Positions 1 through 7,681 of a DNA stretch of 64,000 nucleotides are shown one piece after another. The stretch covers positions 62,001 to 126,000 of the forward strand of contig JAFQTP010000003.1 in NCBI GenBank assembly GCA_017409005.1, in the 5' to 3' direction. The stretch is from Clostridia bacterium (GTDB lineage: Bacteria > Bacillota > Clostridia > Christensenellales > UBA1242). The position numbers and the translations under genes are program-made. Within the stretch, counting starts at the first letter, position 1. The number at the start of each line of letters is the position of its first letter. The notes under the pieces were generated by a model. It searched no databases. It saw only the letters and a program-made list of their open reading frames with translations, and was not told where the DNA came from.

Positions 1-1
1 T

Positions 2-820
2 GAAAGCGAAAGCGCTAGTGTGGTAAAGGGCAAAAAAATTAACTTATGCCATCAAATAACAAAACAAAAGTTTACAGAAAATGATGTTAATCATGTTTTA
101 TTTAATGCACCAAATTTAATGTTTCAAACAAATTTAGAGCAAGATTATTTTATTTATGAACTATCAAAAACGCTAAAAAGGTTTGTTGGTTCTGCAAAAA
201 ATGTTTTGGTGGTTGGACTTGGTAACCGTCATATTAGTGCCGATAGTTTTGGAACCAGGTGCGCTGGTTTAGTAATTGCAACACGTGGCTTAATTGATGC
301 GAAGTGTCAGGTTAGTGTGTTAACCACAAATGTGTTTGGCGCCACAGGCATTGAAAGTGCCGATTTAATTAAAAGTGCCGTTAGGGTAGTTAAGCCTGAA
401 GTTGTTATTTTGCTTGATACTTTGTGTGCTGTTTCATACGAAAATTTGGTTACGCATTTTCAATTTTCAAATGGTGGTTTTAAACCAGGTTCTGGTGTTG
501 GCAATAATAGAAAACATGTTAATAAACACACTATTAATTCGCGCGTTATAACCATTGGTGTTCCACTTGTTGTTCAGGCAAAAAGTTTTGTTGAAAGTGC
601 AATTAACAGTGTTATGCAAACTGCTATGCAAACACCGCAAAAACAAGAATATATAGGCATTTTTAATAGTATGCTTAAAAATCGATTTAATAACCTTGTT
701 TTAACTGTTAAAGATGTTGAAGCAAGCGTATATAAAACAAGTTTTGTTGTTGCACAAGCCATTAATTTAGCACTAAATGGTTTTAGTAGAGAGGAACAAA
801 ATTTAATTTTAGGCAAATAA
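2..820 (+). CDS. gpr: Germination protease GPR (5' end outside window)
   Basis: Spore protease that degrades small acid-soluble spore proteins during germination. The frame is open to the left edge, so the N-terminus, including the propeptide region, is missing; a GTG at 20 is only an internal candidate start. Visible family signatures are VVGLGNRHISADSFG, the GATGIESADLIK stretch, the LLDTLCA strand and the PGSGVGNNRKH loop followed by TIGVPLVV. The C-terminal LVLTVKDVEASV helix matches the family end, so the 3' part is complete. A small in-frame repeat (MQTAMQT) is encoded by two copies of a 12-bp unit also found in intergenic DNA of this window. The gene marks the organism as an endospore former. 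Confidence 0.93.
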   Translation, partial: ESESASVVKGKKINLCHQITKQKFTENDVNHVLFNAPNLMFQTNLEQDYFIYELSKTLKRFVGSAKNVLVVGLGNRHISADSFGTRCAGLVIATRGLIDAKCQVSVLTTNVFGATGIESADLIKSAVRVVKPEVVILLDTLCAVSYENLVTHFQFSNGGFKPGSGVGNNRKHVNKHTINSRVITIGVPLVVQAKSFVESAINSVMQTAMQTPQKQEYIGIFNSMLKNRFNNLVLTVKDVEASVYKTSFVVAQAINLALNGFSREEQNLILGK

Positions 821-1041
821 AAAAGGAACTAGTTGCCTAGGTCCAAGTTATTTGTGTAAGGGATACCTTACCTACAATAATAATATATTAAACTTTTTAC
901 ATTTTGTCTAGCAAAGTTTTATAAAATTGTAATAACTTACAAATTTGTAAAATATGCACCAAAAGCCAGCACGTTATTTGACTAAAAAAGTTTAGTTTGT
1001 TAACATTTTTTTAGTTTAATAAATTTCGGTTGAGGTGTGTT
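821..1041 (+). other. Intergenic region with two hairpins
   Basis: Just after gpr, GGAACTAG/CTAGGTCC (about 825-844) and GTAAGG/CCTTAC (about 857-872) can each fold, but neither is followed by a T run, so they do not look like ordinary terminators. The second half holds the thyX promoter. I recognise no known RNA family. Confidence 0.35.
978..1006 (+). promoter_or_regulatory. Promoter of thyX
   Basis: TTGACT (978-983), 17-nt spacer, TAACAT (1001-1006). Close to the housekeeping sigma consensus and about 36 nt before the thyX start. Confidence 0.7.
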
Positions 1042-2271
1042 ATGAAAATTAATTTAATTGCTGAAACCCACGAGGTTAAAGAAAAAAACGGACGAAAATT
1101 GTTTGTTAAAAAATTAGATAAAAAAGACGCTTTAGAAGATATGTGTGGTAAGTATGCCGGTGTTTGCTACATGAAAAACACTTACGACGATTTACGTAAC
1201 GAACCACGCGAAAAAACTTTGGCTAGAATTGCTCAAACAAAAAACAATGGGCACCACAGCGTTTACGACCATGTGTTTGTAACATTAGAACTTGAGGGCA
1301 TTAGTAAAGCGCTTGCAATAACACTTAACAATCAAGGGTGGTATAACACCAGCGAAAAATCTGGACGTTACACCCAGTTGCCACTATCGGAAGAACAACA
1401 GGTTATATATAATAAGTGGCTTGAAATTTTAACTAAAAAAATTAGTGATAAATATTCCGAAAAATATCCTAAGTTTTTTACAAAAAACAAATGCTTAAAA
1501 CTTGCACAAGAAAATGCCAGGGCACTTAACTCGGTTTATGGCCGTGGAATAATTATGGTGCACACAGTTTCATATAGGCAACTAAATTATTTGCACGGAT
1601 ATTTTAAATATGAACTTGAAAAATCTGAACACACAAGGTTTTTTGAAAAACTTTTGCCAGAAATGCAAGAATTTTGCTTGGAACTTGAAAAATTGCCATA
1701 TTTTGACGAAGTTTTAAGTAATCATGGAAAAATGATGGCAAGCTTTAAAGTTAGTGGTTTAACATTAATTAACAATTTTTGTAAGGTTAAAGACCATTTT
1801 GATTCAACCATTTATGCCACAAGTTACAAAGCAAGTTTGGCGGAGTTTGCACAAGCACAACGCCACCGCACACTAGATTATACTATTGAAGATTTACCTA
1901 AAAACCCAGAATATTATATTCCACAAATTATTCGCGACGAACCAAAATTGGTTAAGGAATGGCTTGCCGATATGAAAAAGAATGCCGAAGATGTTCCAAT
2001 TGGAACCATTGTTACAATTAACGAAACAGGAACACTTCAGCACTTTATGCTTAAACTATATGAGCGTAAGTGTACATGTGCACAACTAGAAATTAACACC
2101 ATAACCGATATGGTTTTAAATAAATATTACAAAGCACTTAAAGAGCAAAAAAGCCCAATGGCAAAAGAACTTGCAAAATTTTTAAAAGGTTCACGCTGCA
2201 CATTCCCAGGTTATGTTTGCACTCAACCTTGTGGATTTGCTGAAGGCATTAAAGGAACAAGGCTAATTTAA
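1042..2271 (+). CDS. thyX: FAD-dependent thymidylate synthase ThyX, long form
   Basis: Makes dTMP from dUMP with methylene-tetrahydrofolate, FAD and NADPH. About 409 residues, nearly twice the usual 220. The N-terminal half carries GHHSVYDHVFVTLELEG and SGRYTQL, which resemble the ThyX core. The C-terminal half carries QAQRHRTLDYTIEDLP, matching the RHR...S/E-type motif of the active site. The arrangement suggests two ThyX-like halves in one chain, as in the long ThyX proteins of some bacteria. The start chosen is ATG 1042, preceded by GAGG at 1032-1035; an in-frame TTG at 1030 would precede the SD. The gene is monocistronic, with its own promoter and terminator. Confidence 0.88.
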   Translation: MKINLIAETHEVKEKNGRKLFVKKLDKKDALEDMCGKYAGVCYMKNTYDDLRNEPREKTLARIAQTKNNGHHSVYDHVFVTLELEGISKALAITLNNQGWYNTSEKSGRYTQLPLSEEQQVIYNKWLEILTKKISDKYSEKYPKFFTKNKCLKLAQENARALNSVYGRGIIMVHTVSYRQLNYLHGYFKYELEKSEHTRFFEKLLPEMQEFCLELEKLPYFDEVLSNHGKMMASFKVSGLTLINNFCKVKDHFDSTIYATSYKASLAEFAQAQRHRTLDYTIEDLPKNPEYYIPQIIRDEPKLVKEWLADMKKNAEDVPIGTIVTINETGTLQHFMLKLYERKCTCAQLEINTITDMVLNKYYKALKEQKSPMAKELAKFLKGSRCTFPGYVCTQPCGFAEGIKGTRLI

Positions 2272-2281
2272 AATGTTTAAT

Positions 2282-2311
2282 AAAAAACACGGATAAATTC
2301 CGTGTTTTTTT
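2282..2311 (+). terminator. Terminator of thyX
   Basis: AACACGGA/TCCGTGTT stem flanked by A and T runs. The same stem core (ACACGG...CCGTGT) is reused after yhbY at 27564. Confidence 0.85.
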
Positions 2312-2361
2312 AGTTAATAATAACATAATTTAAAATTTTGTAATTTTTTTAAAATTGCCTA

Positions 2362-2390
2362 TTGAATTTTGCTAATTGCTAATATATAAT
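2362..2390 (+). promoter_or_regulatory. Promoter of the acetyltransferase at 2477
   Basis: TTGAAT (2362-2367), 17-nt spacer, TATAAT (2385-2390). It predicts a leader of about 80 nt that contains a terminator-like hairpin. Confidence 0.7.
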
Positions 2391-2427
2391 ACATTTGTAA
2401 TTATTTAAAAGGCAAAAAAATAACGGC

Positions 2428-2460
2428 AAAAATGCTAATGATTTGGCATTTTTTGTTTTT
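2428..2460 (+). promoter_or_regulatory. Terminator-like hairpin in the leader (possible attenuator)
   Basis: AAAAATGC/GCATTTTT stem with a 10-nt loop, then TTTTGTTTTT, lying between the promoter and the coding start at 2477. As drawn it would end transcription before the gene. No ligand-binding domain is recognisable. Confidence 0.5.
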
Positions 2461-2476
2461 AAAATGGTGGTAATTT

Positions 2477-3106
2477 ATGAAAACTTCGTTAACAGAGCGT
2501 GTTTTAGGTAAAATTGTTGCAAACAAAGAAAGCATTGCTGAAAAGTATATGAACGAATATTTAAAGTATGGCAATGTTAGATATGCTGCATCTTCTAAAA
2601 CTAAGCCAACTGGGTTTGTTTTTTACACCACTAAATGTAAAACCGAATTGCAAAAACTTAGCCGTGAAGCAGCAAAACAATCGATAGTGCTTGTTGCAAC
2701 CGGAAATTCCAGACTTGGTCATGTTAAGGCGTTAATAACAAAAAATAATGGGCAGTCATATGAACTAGTTAATAATTGTTTTTATCATGTAGACGAACAA
2801 AAAGGTGTGCTTAGTATAGATGGTATTCAAACAGTAAAAGGGTTTTGTGGAATTGGTGTTGGAACTGCTGTAATTAATTTTATTAAGGACATTGCTATTT
2901 CGTCAAAATGTAAAATTGTTGAACTTGATAGTGTAAATTCGGCAATTCCGTTCTATAAAAAACTTGGGTTTGAAGTTTCAAATAGTCAAGTGTGCTCTAG
3001 GGGTGGCTTAACAACCATGCAATGGGGAGTGTGTGGAGAATTAAACACAACCAACTTTACTGTTAACGAACTTAACCTTATGATGCAACGTGGAAAAGAA
3101 TGTTGA
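2477..3106 (+). CDS. GNAT-family N-acetyltransferase
   Basis: 209 residues. The C-terminal half has a GNAT core: an acetyl-CoA binding loop of the form GFCGIGVGTAV near residues 133-143 and the terminal SAIPFYKKLGFEV motif. The N-terminal about 70 residues, with several lysines and TKPTGFVFY, are not part of the standard fold and may set substrate choice. GGTGGT precedes the ATG. The substrate is unknown. The gene sits alone, behind a leader hairpin and before a terminator, so its expression may be attenuated. Confidence 0.75.
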   Translation: MKTSLTERVLGKIVANKESIAEKYMNEYLKYGNVRYAASSKTKPTGFVFYTTKCKTELQKLSREAAKQSIVLVATGNSRLGHVKALITKNNGQSYELVNNCFYHVDEQKGVLSIDGIQTVKGFCGIGVGTAVINFIKDIAISSKCKIVELDSVNSAIPFYKKLGFEVSNSQVCSRGGLTTMQWGVCGELNTTNFTVNELNLMMQRGKEC

Positions 3107-3133
3107 TGAAAATAAGTTTAGCATATCAGCATT

Positions 3134-3167
3134 AAAAAACCGAAAATTTTTCGGTTTTTATTTTTTT
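3134..3167 (+). terminator. Terminator of the acetyltransferase gene
   Basis: AAAAACCGAAAA/TTTTCGGTTTTT stem followed by a long T run. Confidence 0.85.
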
Positions 3168-3210
3168 ATTTGCATGCTCGAAAATCTACCGCCATTCGAC
3201 ATTGAACTGC

Positions 3211-3238
3211 TTGTTAAATTTTTAAATTTAATTATAAT
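3211..3238 (+). promoter_or_regulatory. Promoter of the HTH/kinase/CYTH gene
   Basis: TTGTTA (3211-3216), 16-nt spacer, TATAAT (3233-3238), 19 nt before the start codon. Confidence 0.6.
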
Positions 3239-3257
3239 AAGTGGTAGAGAGGTGTTT

Positions 3258-4571
3258 ATGAGGGATTACGAATTTGGCGAATATATATTTAATTTGCGAA
3301 AGCAAAAGGGACTTTCGCAAGCCGAACTTGGTGCGCTTGTTGGTGTTAGTAATAAAGCGGTTTCAAAGTGGGAAACTGGCGAGGCTAAACCAGCACTAAT
3401 GCAACTAAAAGGTTTAAGCAAAGTTTTTAACATTTCAATTAACGATTTGCTAGATTACAGCACAAAGCAAAATAAAGAAGTTACAAAAATTGTTATAACT
3501 GGTGGTCCATGTGCTGGAAAATCAACAGCGCTTAGCTGGATTCAAACTGAATTTACTAAAAAGGGTTATGCTGTTGTGTTTGTTCCTGAATCGGCAACTG
3601 AAATAATTTTGGCTGGAATTACTAGAAATAGGTTGCAATCTGATTTAGAATTTCAATTGGCAATTTTAAAAAATCAATTAGAAAAAGAAAAGTTGTTTGA
3701 GCAAGCAGCACGTAAGTTTGTTGATGCAAACAAAATTTTAATTGTGTGTGATAGGGGAACGATTGATAACAAAGCCTACATGAGTAATTTCGATTTTAAA
3801 CAACTTATTAAAATGATGGGCTTAACCGAAATTGAAATGCGTGATAGTTACGATGCTGTGTTCCATTTGGTTACTGCAGCAAATGGCGCCGAAGAATTTT
3901 ACACTAAAGCAAACAATGGTGCCAGAAGTGAGAATTTGGAAGAGGCACGAAAAGCTGATAGCCGAACATTAAACGCTTGGACAGGACACCCACATTTAAG
4001 AGTTATTGATAACTCAAGCAATTTTGAAGATAAAATTAAACGTCTAATTTTTGAAATTTCAAACTTTTTAGGAGAACCAGAGCCTCACGAAATTGAACGC
4101 AAGTTTTTAATTGATTATCCTAATTTAGATGTGCTAAAAGAACACAATGTTAAAAAAGTTGAAATAATTCAAACTTATTTATCAAGTAATAACGGCGAGG
4201 AAATTAGAATTAGGCAACGTGGTGATGGAAGCAGTTTTATTTATACAAAAACAACAAAACAAAAAATAACTGATATTAAGCGTGTTGAAGTTGAAAAACG
4301 TATTACCAAAGACGAATATTTATCGTTGCTTTTAGAGGCTAACACAAATTTAAAGCAAATAAGAAAAACCAGATATTGTTTGGTTTATAAAAACCAATAT
4401 ATTGAAATTGATACCTATCCATTTAGTAGCACTAAAGCAATTATGGAAATTGAACTTAATAACGAAAACGAAGAAATTGTTGTTCCACCATATATTAAAG
4501 TTATTAAAGAGGTTACATCTGACGAAAACTTTAAAAACTATAATCTAGCAAAAAAATTAAGTTTAGATTAA
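3258..4571 (+). CDS. HTH (XRE) + Ttd14/NadR-like P-loop kinase + CYTH domain fusion
   Basis: 437 residues in three parts. Residues 5-65 form an XRE-type helix-turn-helix (LSQAELGALVGVSNKAVSKW). Residues 76-270 form an AAA_28-type P-loop domain with Walker A GGPCAGKST (82-90) and VCDRGTID (163-170). Residues 277-437 form a CYTH/triphosphate-tunnel domain starting HEIERKF, with the ExExK signature and later basic and acidic tunnel strands (EEIRIRQR, KRVEVEKR, IMEIEL). The kinase-CYTH order matches eukaryotic Ttd14 (TTD14) proteins; the DNA-binding domain is extra. ATG 3258 is chosen because GAGAGGTG precedes it and the XRE domain begins there. The substrate is unknown; a nucleotide- or polyphosphate-sensing regulator is my inference. 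Confidence 0.8.
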   Translation: MRDYEFGEYIFNLRKQKGLSQAELGALVGVSNKAVSKWETGEAKPALMQLKGLSKVFNISINDLLDYSTKQNKEVTKIVITGGPCAGKSTALSWIQTEFTKKGYAVVFVPESATEIILAGITRNRLQSDLEFQLAILKNQLEKEKLFEQAARKFVDANKILIVCDRGTIDNKAYMSNFDFKQLIKMMGLTEIEMRDSYDAVFHLVTAANGAEEFYTKANNGARSENLEEARKADSRTLNAWTGHPHLRVIDNSSNFEDKIKRLIFEISNFLGEPEPHEIERKFLIDYPNLDVLKEHNVKKVEIIQTYLSSNNGEEIRIRQRGDGSSFIYTKTTKQKITDIKRVEVEKRITKDEYLSLLLEANTNLKQIRKTRYCLVYKNQYIEIDTYPFSSTKAIMEIELNNENEEIVVPPYIKVIKEVTSDENFKNYNLAKKLSLD

Positions 4572-4572
4572 C

Positions 4573-4588
4573 CTACTATGCAAACAAG
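4573..4588 (+). repeat. Single copy of the TATGCAAAC dispersed repeat
   Basis: CTACTATGCAAACAAG starts two bases after the stop codon of the preceding gene and lies just before its terminator. The same motif occurs at 27533 and 31670. Confidence 0.45.
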
Positions 4589-4590
4589 CG

Positions 4591-4618
4591 AAAAAGAGCG
4601 TAAATAGCGCTCTTTTTT
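4591..4618 (+). terminator. Terminator of the HTH/kinase/CYTH gene
   Basis: AAAAAGAGCG/CGCTCTTTTTT stem with a 7-nt loop. Confidence 0.85.
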
Positions 4619-4683
4619 AATATATTATCTGTTTATTAATTTGTTAAAAAAGAAATAACAAAATTAAATATTTATTTTATAAT

Positions 4684-4713
4684 TTTACAAAACTTTTGGT
4701 TGTGTGCTATTCT
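4684..4713 (+). promoter_or_regulatory. Possible promoter of the radical SAM gene
   Basis: TTTACA, 18-nt spacer, TATTCT; a fair match only. Confidence 0.35.
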
Positions 4714-4736
4714 AATTTAAAGGTTTAAGGTGTGTT

Positions 4737-5642
4737 ATGGAAAGGTATAATCATTTTAACAAATGGCTAAAAAATAAGTTTGGCGAACGTACACTTAAAA
4801 TTTGTATAGATGGTGGTTTTACTTGCCCAAACCGTGATGGAACAAAAGGTTGTGGTGGTTGTTCATTTTGTGGCGAACGTGGTAGTGGCGAAAATTTAAC
4901 AAATCTAGCAATATCAACACAAGTTAAAAATCATTTACAAAGTTATAAGGGAACTAGGGCTAACAAATTTATTGCATATTTTCAAAATTTTTCTAACACA
5001 TATGCTAGTGTTAAAGAATTAAAACAAAAATATGATTCGGCTTTAATTGACGAACGTATTGTGGCATTAGCCATTGCAACTAGGCCTGATTGTATTACCG
5101 AAGATATTGTTAAACTTTTAAAAACCTATGCCAGCAATTATTATGTTTATGTTGAATTAGGGTTTCAAACTGCAAACCAGGTGGTTGCAAATAAGTTTAA
5201 CAGAGGATATACAAACCAAGAATTTATAGATGCAGTTAAACTTTTAAATAAGTATGGCATAGATGTTGTTACGCACATTATGGTTGGGTTGCCGTTTGAA
5301 GAAAATGAAGATATTGCAAACACAGTTAATCTAATTAATTCATTACCAATTATGGGTGTAAAAATTCATTCAACATATATAATTAAAAACACAATGCTTG
5401 AGCAACTTTATTTAAAGGGGCAATATGTTCCGCTTGAGTTAGATATTTATGTTAACAAAGTGTGCTACATAATTTCGCATTTAAACCCAAACATTGTTAT
5501 TTGTAGAATTACTGGCGATGCTCCTAAAAATATTTTGGTAGAGCCTAAATGGAATGCACACAAAAAAATAATTTTAAATGCAATTAATAATGCGCTTAAT
5601 TACCATAACATTATTCAAGGCGATAAATATATACAAAAATAG
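4737..5642 (+). CDS. TIGR01212-family radical SAM protein (YtqA/YhcC-like)
   Basis: 301 residues. The N-terminus carries the family Fe-S cysteine cluster (FTCPNRDGTKG, then GGCSFCGERG) after KICIDGGF, which binds the 4Fe-4S cluster and SAM. Downstream are the usual YVELGFQTAN and HIMVGLPFEE strands of the TIM barrel. The family is widespread, and its members are mainly of unassigned function. AAGGTG precedes ATG 4737. The gene is monocistronic and lies just upstream of a tRNA-Leu gene. Confidence 0.88.
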   Translation: MERYNHFNKWLKNKFGERTLKICIDGGFTCPNRDGTKGCGGCSFCGERGSGENLTNLAISTQVKNHLQSYKGTRANKFIAYFQNFSNTYASVKELKQKYDSALIDERIVALAIATRPDCITEDIVKLLKTYASNYYVYVELGFQTANQVVANKFNRGYTNQEFIDAVKLLNKYGIDVVTHIMVGLPFEENEDIANTVNLINSLPIMGVKIHSTYIIKNTMLEQLYLKGQYVPLELDIYVNKVCYIISHLNPNIVICRITGDAPKNILVEPKWNAHKKIILNAINNALNYHNIIQGDKYIQK

Positions 5643-5664
5643 TTAAATTAATTAAAAAATAAAA

Positions 5665-5693
5665 TTGCAAATTAATAATTAATGTGTTATTAT
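5665..5693 (+). promoter_or_regulatory. Promoter of tRNA-Leu
   Basis: TTGCAA (5665-5670), 17-nt spacer, TATTAT (5688-5693), about 19 nt before the mature 5' end. Confidence 0.65.
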
Positions 5694-5711
5694 TATTTTG
5701 CAATTAAATAT

Positions 5712-5798
5712 GCCGAAGTGGTGAAACTGGCAGACGCACTGGACTCAAAATCCAGCGATGGCAACATCGTGCGGGTTCGACTCCCGCCTTCGGCACCA
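5712..5798 (+). tRNA. tRNA-Leu (CAA anticodon)
   Basis: Acceptor GCCGAAG pairs with CTTCGGC (5788-5794), then discriminator A and an encoded CCA. The anticodon loop CTCAAAA gives CAA. A variable arm (GCGATGGCAACATCGT region) and the T-loop GGTTCGACTCCC are present, as expected for a class II tRNA. It reads UUG codons. Confidence 0.95.
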
Positions 5799-5880
5799 AA
5801 GTTAGTATACACAATGTGGTATACTATTTTTTTGTTTGTAATATTAGTAAAAGTTTTTTAGGCGGGATACTTCGTGTCGT
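5787..5880 (+). repeat. Direct repeat copy 1 (tRNA 3' end plus terminator plus tail)
   Basis: Begins inside the tRNA acceptor stem and runs through CACCAAAGTTAGTATACAC, a terminator, and GTTTGTAATATTAGTAAAAG to GTGTCGT. A second copy starts 176 nt downstream with only about four differences. Confidence 0.85.
5804..5833 (+). terminator. Terminator of tRNA-Leu
   Basis: AGTATAC/GTATACT stem with an 8-nt loop, then a T run. Confidence 0.85.
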
Positions 5881-5962
5881 CCTGTCGGACCCAGACCGCA
5901 CCTAAAGTGCTCCCGGCTTAGGCTACAAACTTGCCACTGGCAACTTTGCTTAACGCGTCGCC
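5881..5962. other. GC-rich structured spacer between the direct repeats
   Basis: Clearly richer in G and C than anything else nearby. Short hairpins are possible: CCTAA/TTAGG (5901-5922) and TTGCC/GGCAA (5931-5943). It contains no ORF and no complete tRNA. Its origin is unclear. Confidence 0.45.
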
Positions 5963-6057
5963 CCTTCGACACCAAAGTTAGTATACACAATGTGGTATAC
6001 TATTTTTTTTGTTTGTAATATTAATAAAAGTTTTTTAGGCGGGACACTTCGTGTCGT
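5963..6057 (+). repeat. Direct repeat copy 2
   Basis: Repeats 5787-5880, with GGC changed to GAC at the acceptor remnant, one extra T in the T run, TAGT to TAAT and GATAC to GACAC. It begins with a tRNA 3'-end remnant (CCTTCGACACCA) but has no tRNA body before it. Confidence 0.85.
5980..6010 (+). terminator. Duplicated terminator in repeat copy 2
   Basis: Same AGTATAC/GTATACT hairpin as at 5804, followed by eight T residues. Confidence 0.75.
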
Positions 6058-6067
6058 ACGGTCGTAA

Positions 6068-6101
6068 TAAAAAACAAGCAATTTTAACGTGCTTGGTTTT
6101 T
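6068..6101 (-). terminator. Terminator of ispH
   Basis: On the minus strand, AAACCAAGCA/TGCTTGTTTTTT forms a stem with a T run. It overlaps the ispH stop codon. Confidence 0.7.
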
Positions 6102-6984
6102 AGTTGATTTTATTTAAATCGCTTTCAATAAGTTTTTTTAGTTCAATTAATTCTTCTTTTAATGTTGAAGCTCCGGCAGTTATTCCTATGCGTGTGGTTT
6201 TGTTAATTTTAATGCTGTTAGCTTCAAGTTCTTGTGCATAAGTGTAAATATCTTCAATAAAAATGCTAGGGCAGTAGTAACTAACATTTTTAAATAGTTC
6301 AACCGAATTACTTGAGTTTTTGCCACCAACAACAATCATAATATCGCTTTCTTTTGCCAGTTCAACTGCATATAAATTAATTAGTTTTTGTGCATTGCAA
6401 ATTGTTTTATTCACACTTAATTCGCAGTTGTTTTGTTTTGCTATTTCTGTAATTTTTTGTTCTAATTCATCGAACTTGCTTGAGTTAAATGTTGTTTGAC
6501 AAACCAAATGTAATTTGTCATTTTTAATTTCATTTAATTGTTCTAAATCGTTTTCGGTTTCAATAACAATTGCTCCACCCAAACACCAACCTTGAGTTCC
6601 TACCACTTCAGGGTGTTTTTGTTTTCCAACAATAATAATTTTATAGCCTTTAAGCATAAATTCTTGAGTTGAATTATGTATTTTTTTTACATTAGGGCAG
6701 GTGCAATCCTTAAACTTTATTCTATTTTCATTTAAGTATTCAAACGTTTTAGGTGGCTCGCCGTGAGCACGAATAATTACTAGTTCATTGCTATTTAATT
6801 CAGTTAGTTCAGTTTTAATTTTAGCACCCAAATCATTTAAAAATTTGTTTGCATTTTTATTGTGAACAACTTCCTTAAAAAGCGTAACGTTTTTGCCTTT
6901 ATTAAGTTGTGCTTTTGTGGTTTCAATAACGTTTTTACAACCTTCGCATAATCCACAAATTTTGCTAATTTTAATGTTTTCCAT
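6100..6984 (-). CDS. ispH: 4-hydroxy-3-methylbut-2-enyl diphosphate reductase IspH
   Basis: Last step of the MEP isoprenoid pathway, giving IPP and DMAPP through a 4Fe-4S cluster. 294 residues. Motifs in order: N-terminal cysteine segment ICGLCEGCKNVIE (usually GFCxGVxRA, so altered here), EVVHN, VIIRAHGEPP, DCTCPNVKKIH, GKQKHPEVVGTQGW, VCQTTFN, TICNAQ and VVGGKNSSNS. The three cluster cysteines, the HPEVVG histidine and the TTF substrate region are all present. There is no strong SD before the ATG. The gene is transcribed towards the tRNA repeats; a GNAT gene lies upstream on the same strand. Confidence 0.93.
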   Translation of the reverse strand: MENIKISKICGLCEGCKNVIETTKAQLNKGKNVTLFKEVVHNKNANKFLNDLGAKIKTELTELNSNELVIIRAHGEPPKTFEYLNENRIKFKDCTCPNVKKIHNSTQEFMLKGYKIIIVGKQKHPEVVGTQGWCLGGAIVIETENDLEQLNEIKNDKLHLVCQTTFNSSKFDELEQKITEIAKQNNCELSVNKTICNAQKLINLYAVELAKESDIMIVVGGKNSSNSVELFKNVSYYCPSIFIEDIYTYAQELEANSIKINKTTRIGITAGASTLKEELIELKKLIESDLNKIN

Positions 6985-7021
6985 ATTAATGTTTATTTCG
7001 GTAATGCTGTTTTAATTACAA

Positions 7022-7552
7022 CTATTTTGTTTTTGAGTTGTTTAAACTTTTCATTTTGTTATGCAAGTTTTCAAGTGAGCTTACTAAAATATATTGTTCG
7101 TCATCTTCATCGGCAGAACAAATTGGTTCAACAATTTCAAAGCCAACCTTTTTATATAGGTTAATTGCTGGTAAATTATCTTTATCAACAGTAATTGATA
7201 TTGGCAGTGTTGTGCCAAGTGTGGCATAGTGTTGGGCTGCAGTAAATAGTAAATTTTGTGCAATTCCTAGCCTTCTATATTCGGGGCTAACAACAAGGTT
7301 AATAACAAAAATGCTGCCATTGCGGCGTTTCGATAGTGGGTTCGTTGCAATATGTGCAATAATTTGGTTAGAACTACTATCTATGCACACAAAATTAACG
7401 TTAGTTTCTTTTTCTATGTAAATGTTTTTAATTTGTTCAATTGAGTATGCGTTTTCAATTCCGTCGGCTTGTTCAACACTAACAATTTGTTTTAATTGTT
7501 CTGGTGTTACATGTGATTGTTCAAGTTTTATATATTGTAAATTGGTGTTCAT
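7022..7552 (-). CDS. GNAT-family N-acetyltransferase
   Basis: 176 residues. The C-terminal half holds VVSPEYRRLGIAQNLL (acetyl-CoA pyrophosphate loop RRxGxA) and NLPAINLYKKVGFEIVEP, the standard GNAT motifs A and B. The start chosen is ATG at 7552, preceded by TTTGGAG; a TTG four codons upstream would overlap that SD. Substrate unknown. It shares a strand with ispH 37 nt downstream and may be co-transcribed with it. Confidence 0.8.
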   Translation of the reverse strand: MNTNLQYIKLEQSHVTPEQLKQIVSVEQADGIENAYSIEQIKNIYIEKETNVNFVCIDSSSNQIIAHIATNPLSKRRNGSIFVINLVVSPEYRRLGIAQNLLFTAAQHYATLGTTLPISITVDKDNLPAINLYKKVGFEIVEPICSADEDDEQYILVSSLENLHNKMKSLNNSKTK

Positions 7553-7660
7553 AGTTTTCTCCAAAAGTTTTAATATAAAATTTATTTAAAAACATATTAT
7601 CAAATTTTTGTTTGTTAGTAAATTATAAAGGTTTGTTTTGTGGTGTAAACTCTTTTTTTG

Positions 7661-7669
7661 TGGTAAAAT
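7661..7669 (+). promoter_or_regulatory. Extended -10 next to the start of the gene at 7682
   Basis: TGG-TAAAAT ends 12 nt before the ATG, predicting a leader of only about 6 nt and no SD. Confidence 0.4.
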
Positions 7670-7681
7670 AATTTGTAAGTT

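Noticed and set aside
5963..5975. Second tRNA gene at repeat copy 2
   Set aside because: Only the acceptor 3' strand and CCA are present. No matching 5' acceptor strand, D arm or anticodon arm can be drawn upstream.
5712..6057. Possible att site pair at tRNA-Leu for a prophage or island
   Set aside because: The repeats are only 176 nt apart, enclose no genes, and no integrase is found in the window; the phage-like cassette is over 40 kb away.
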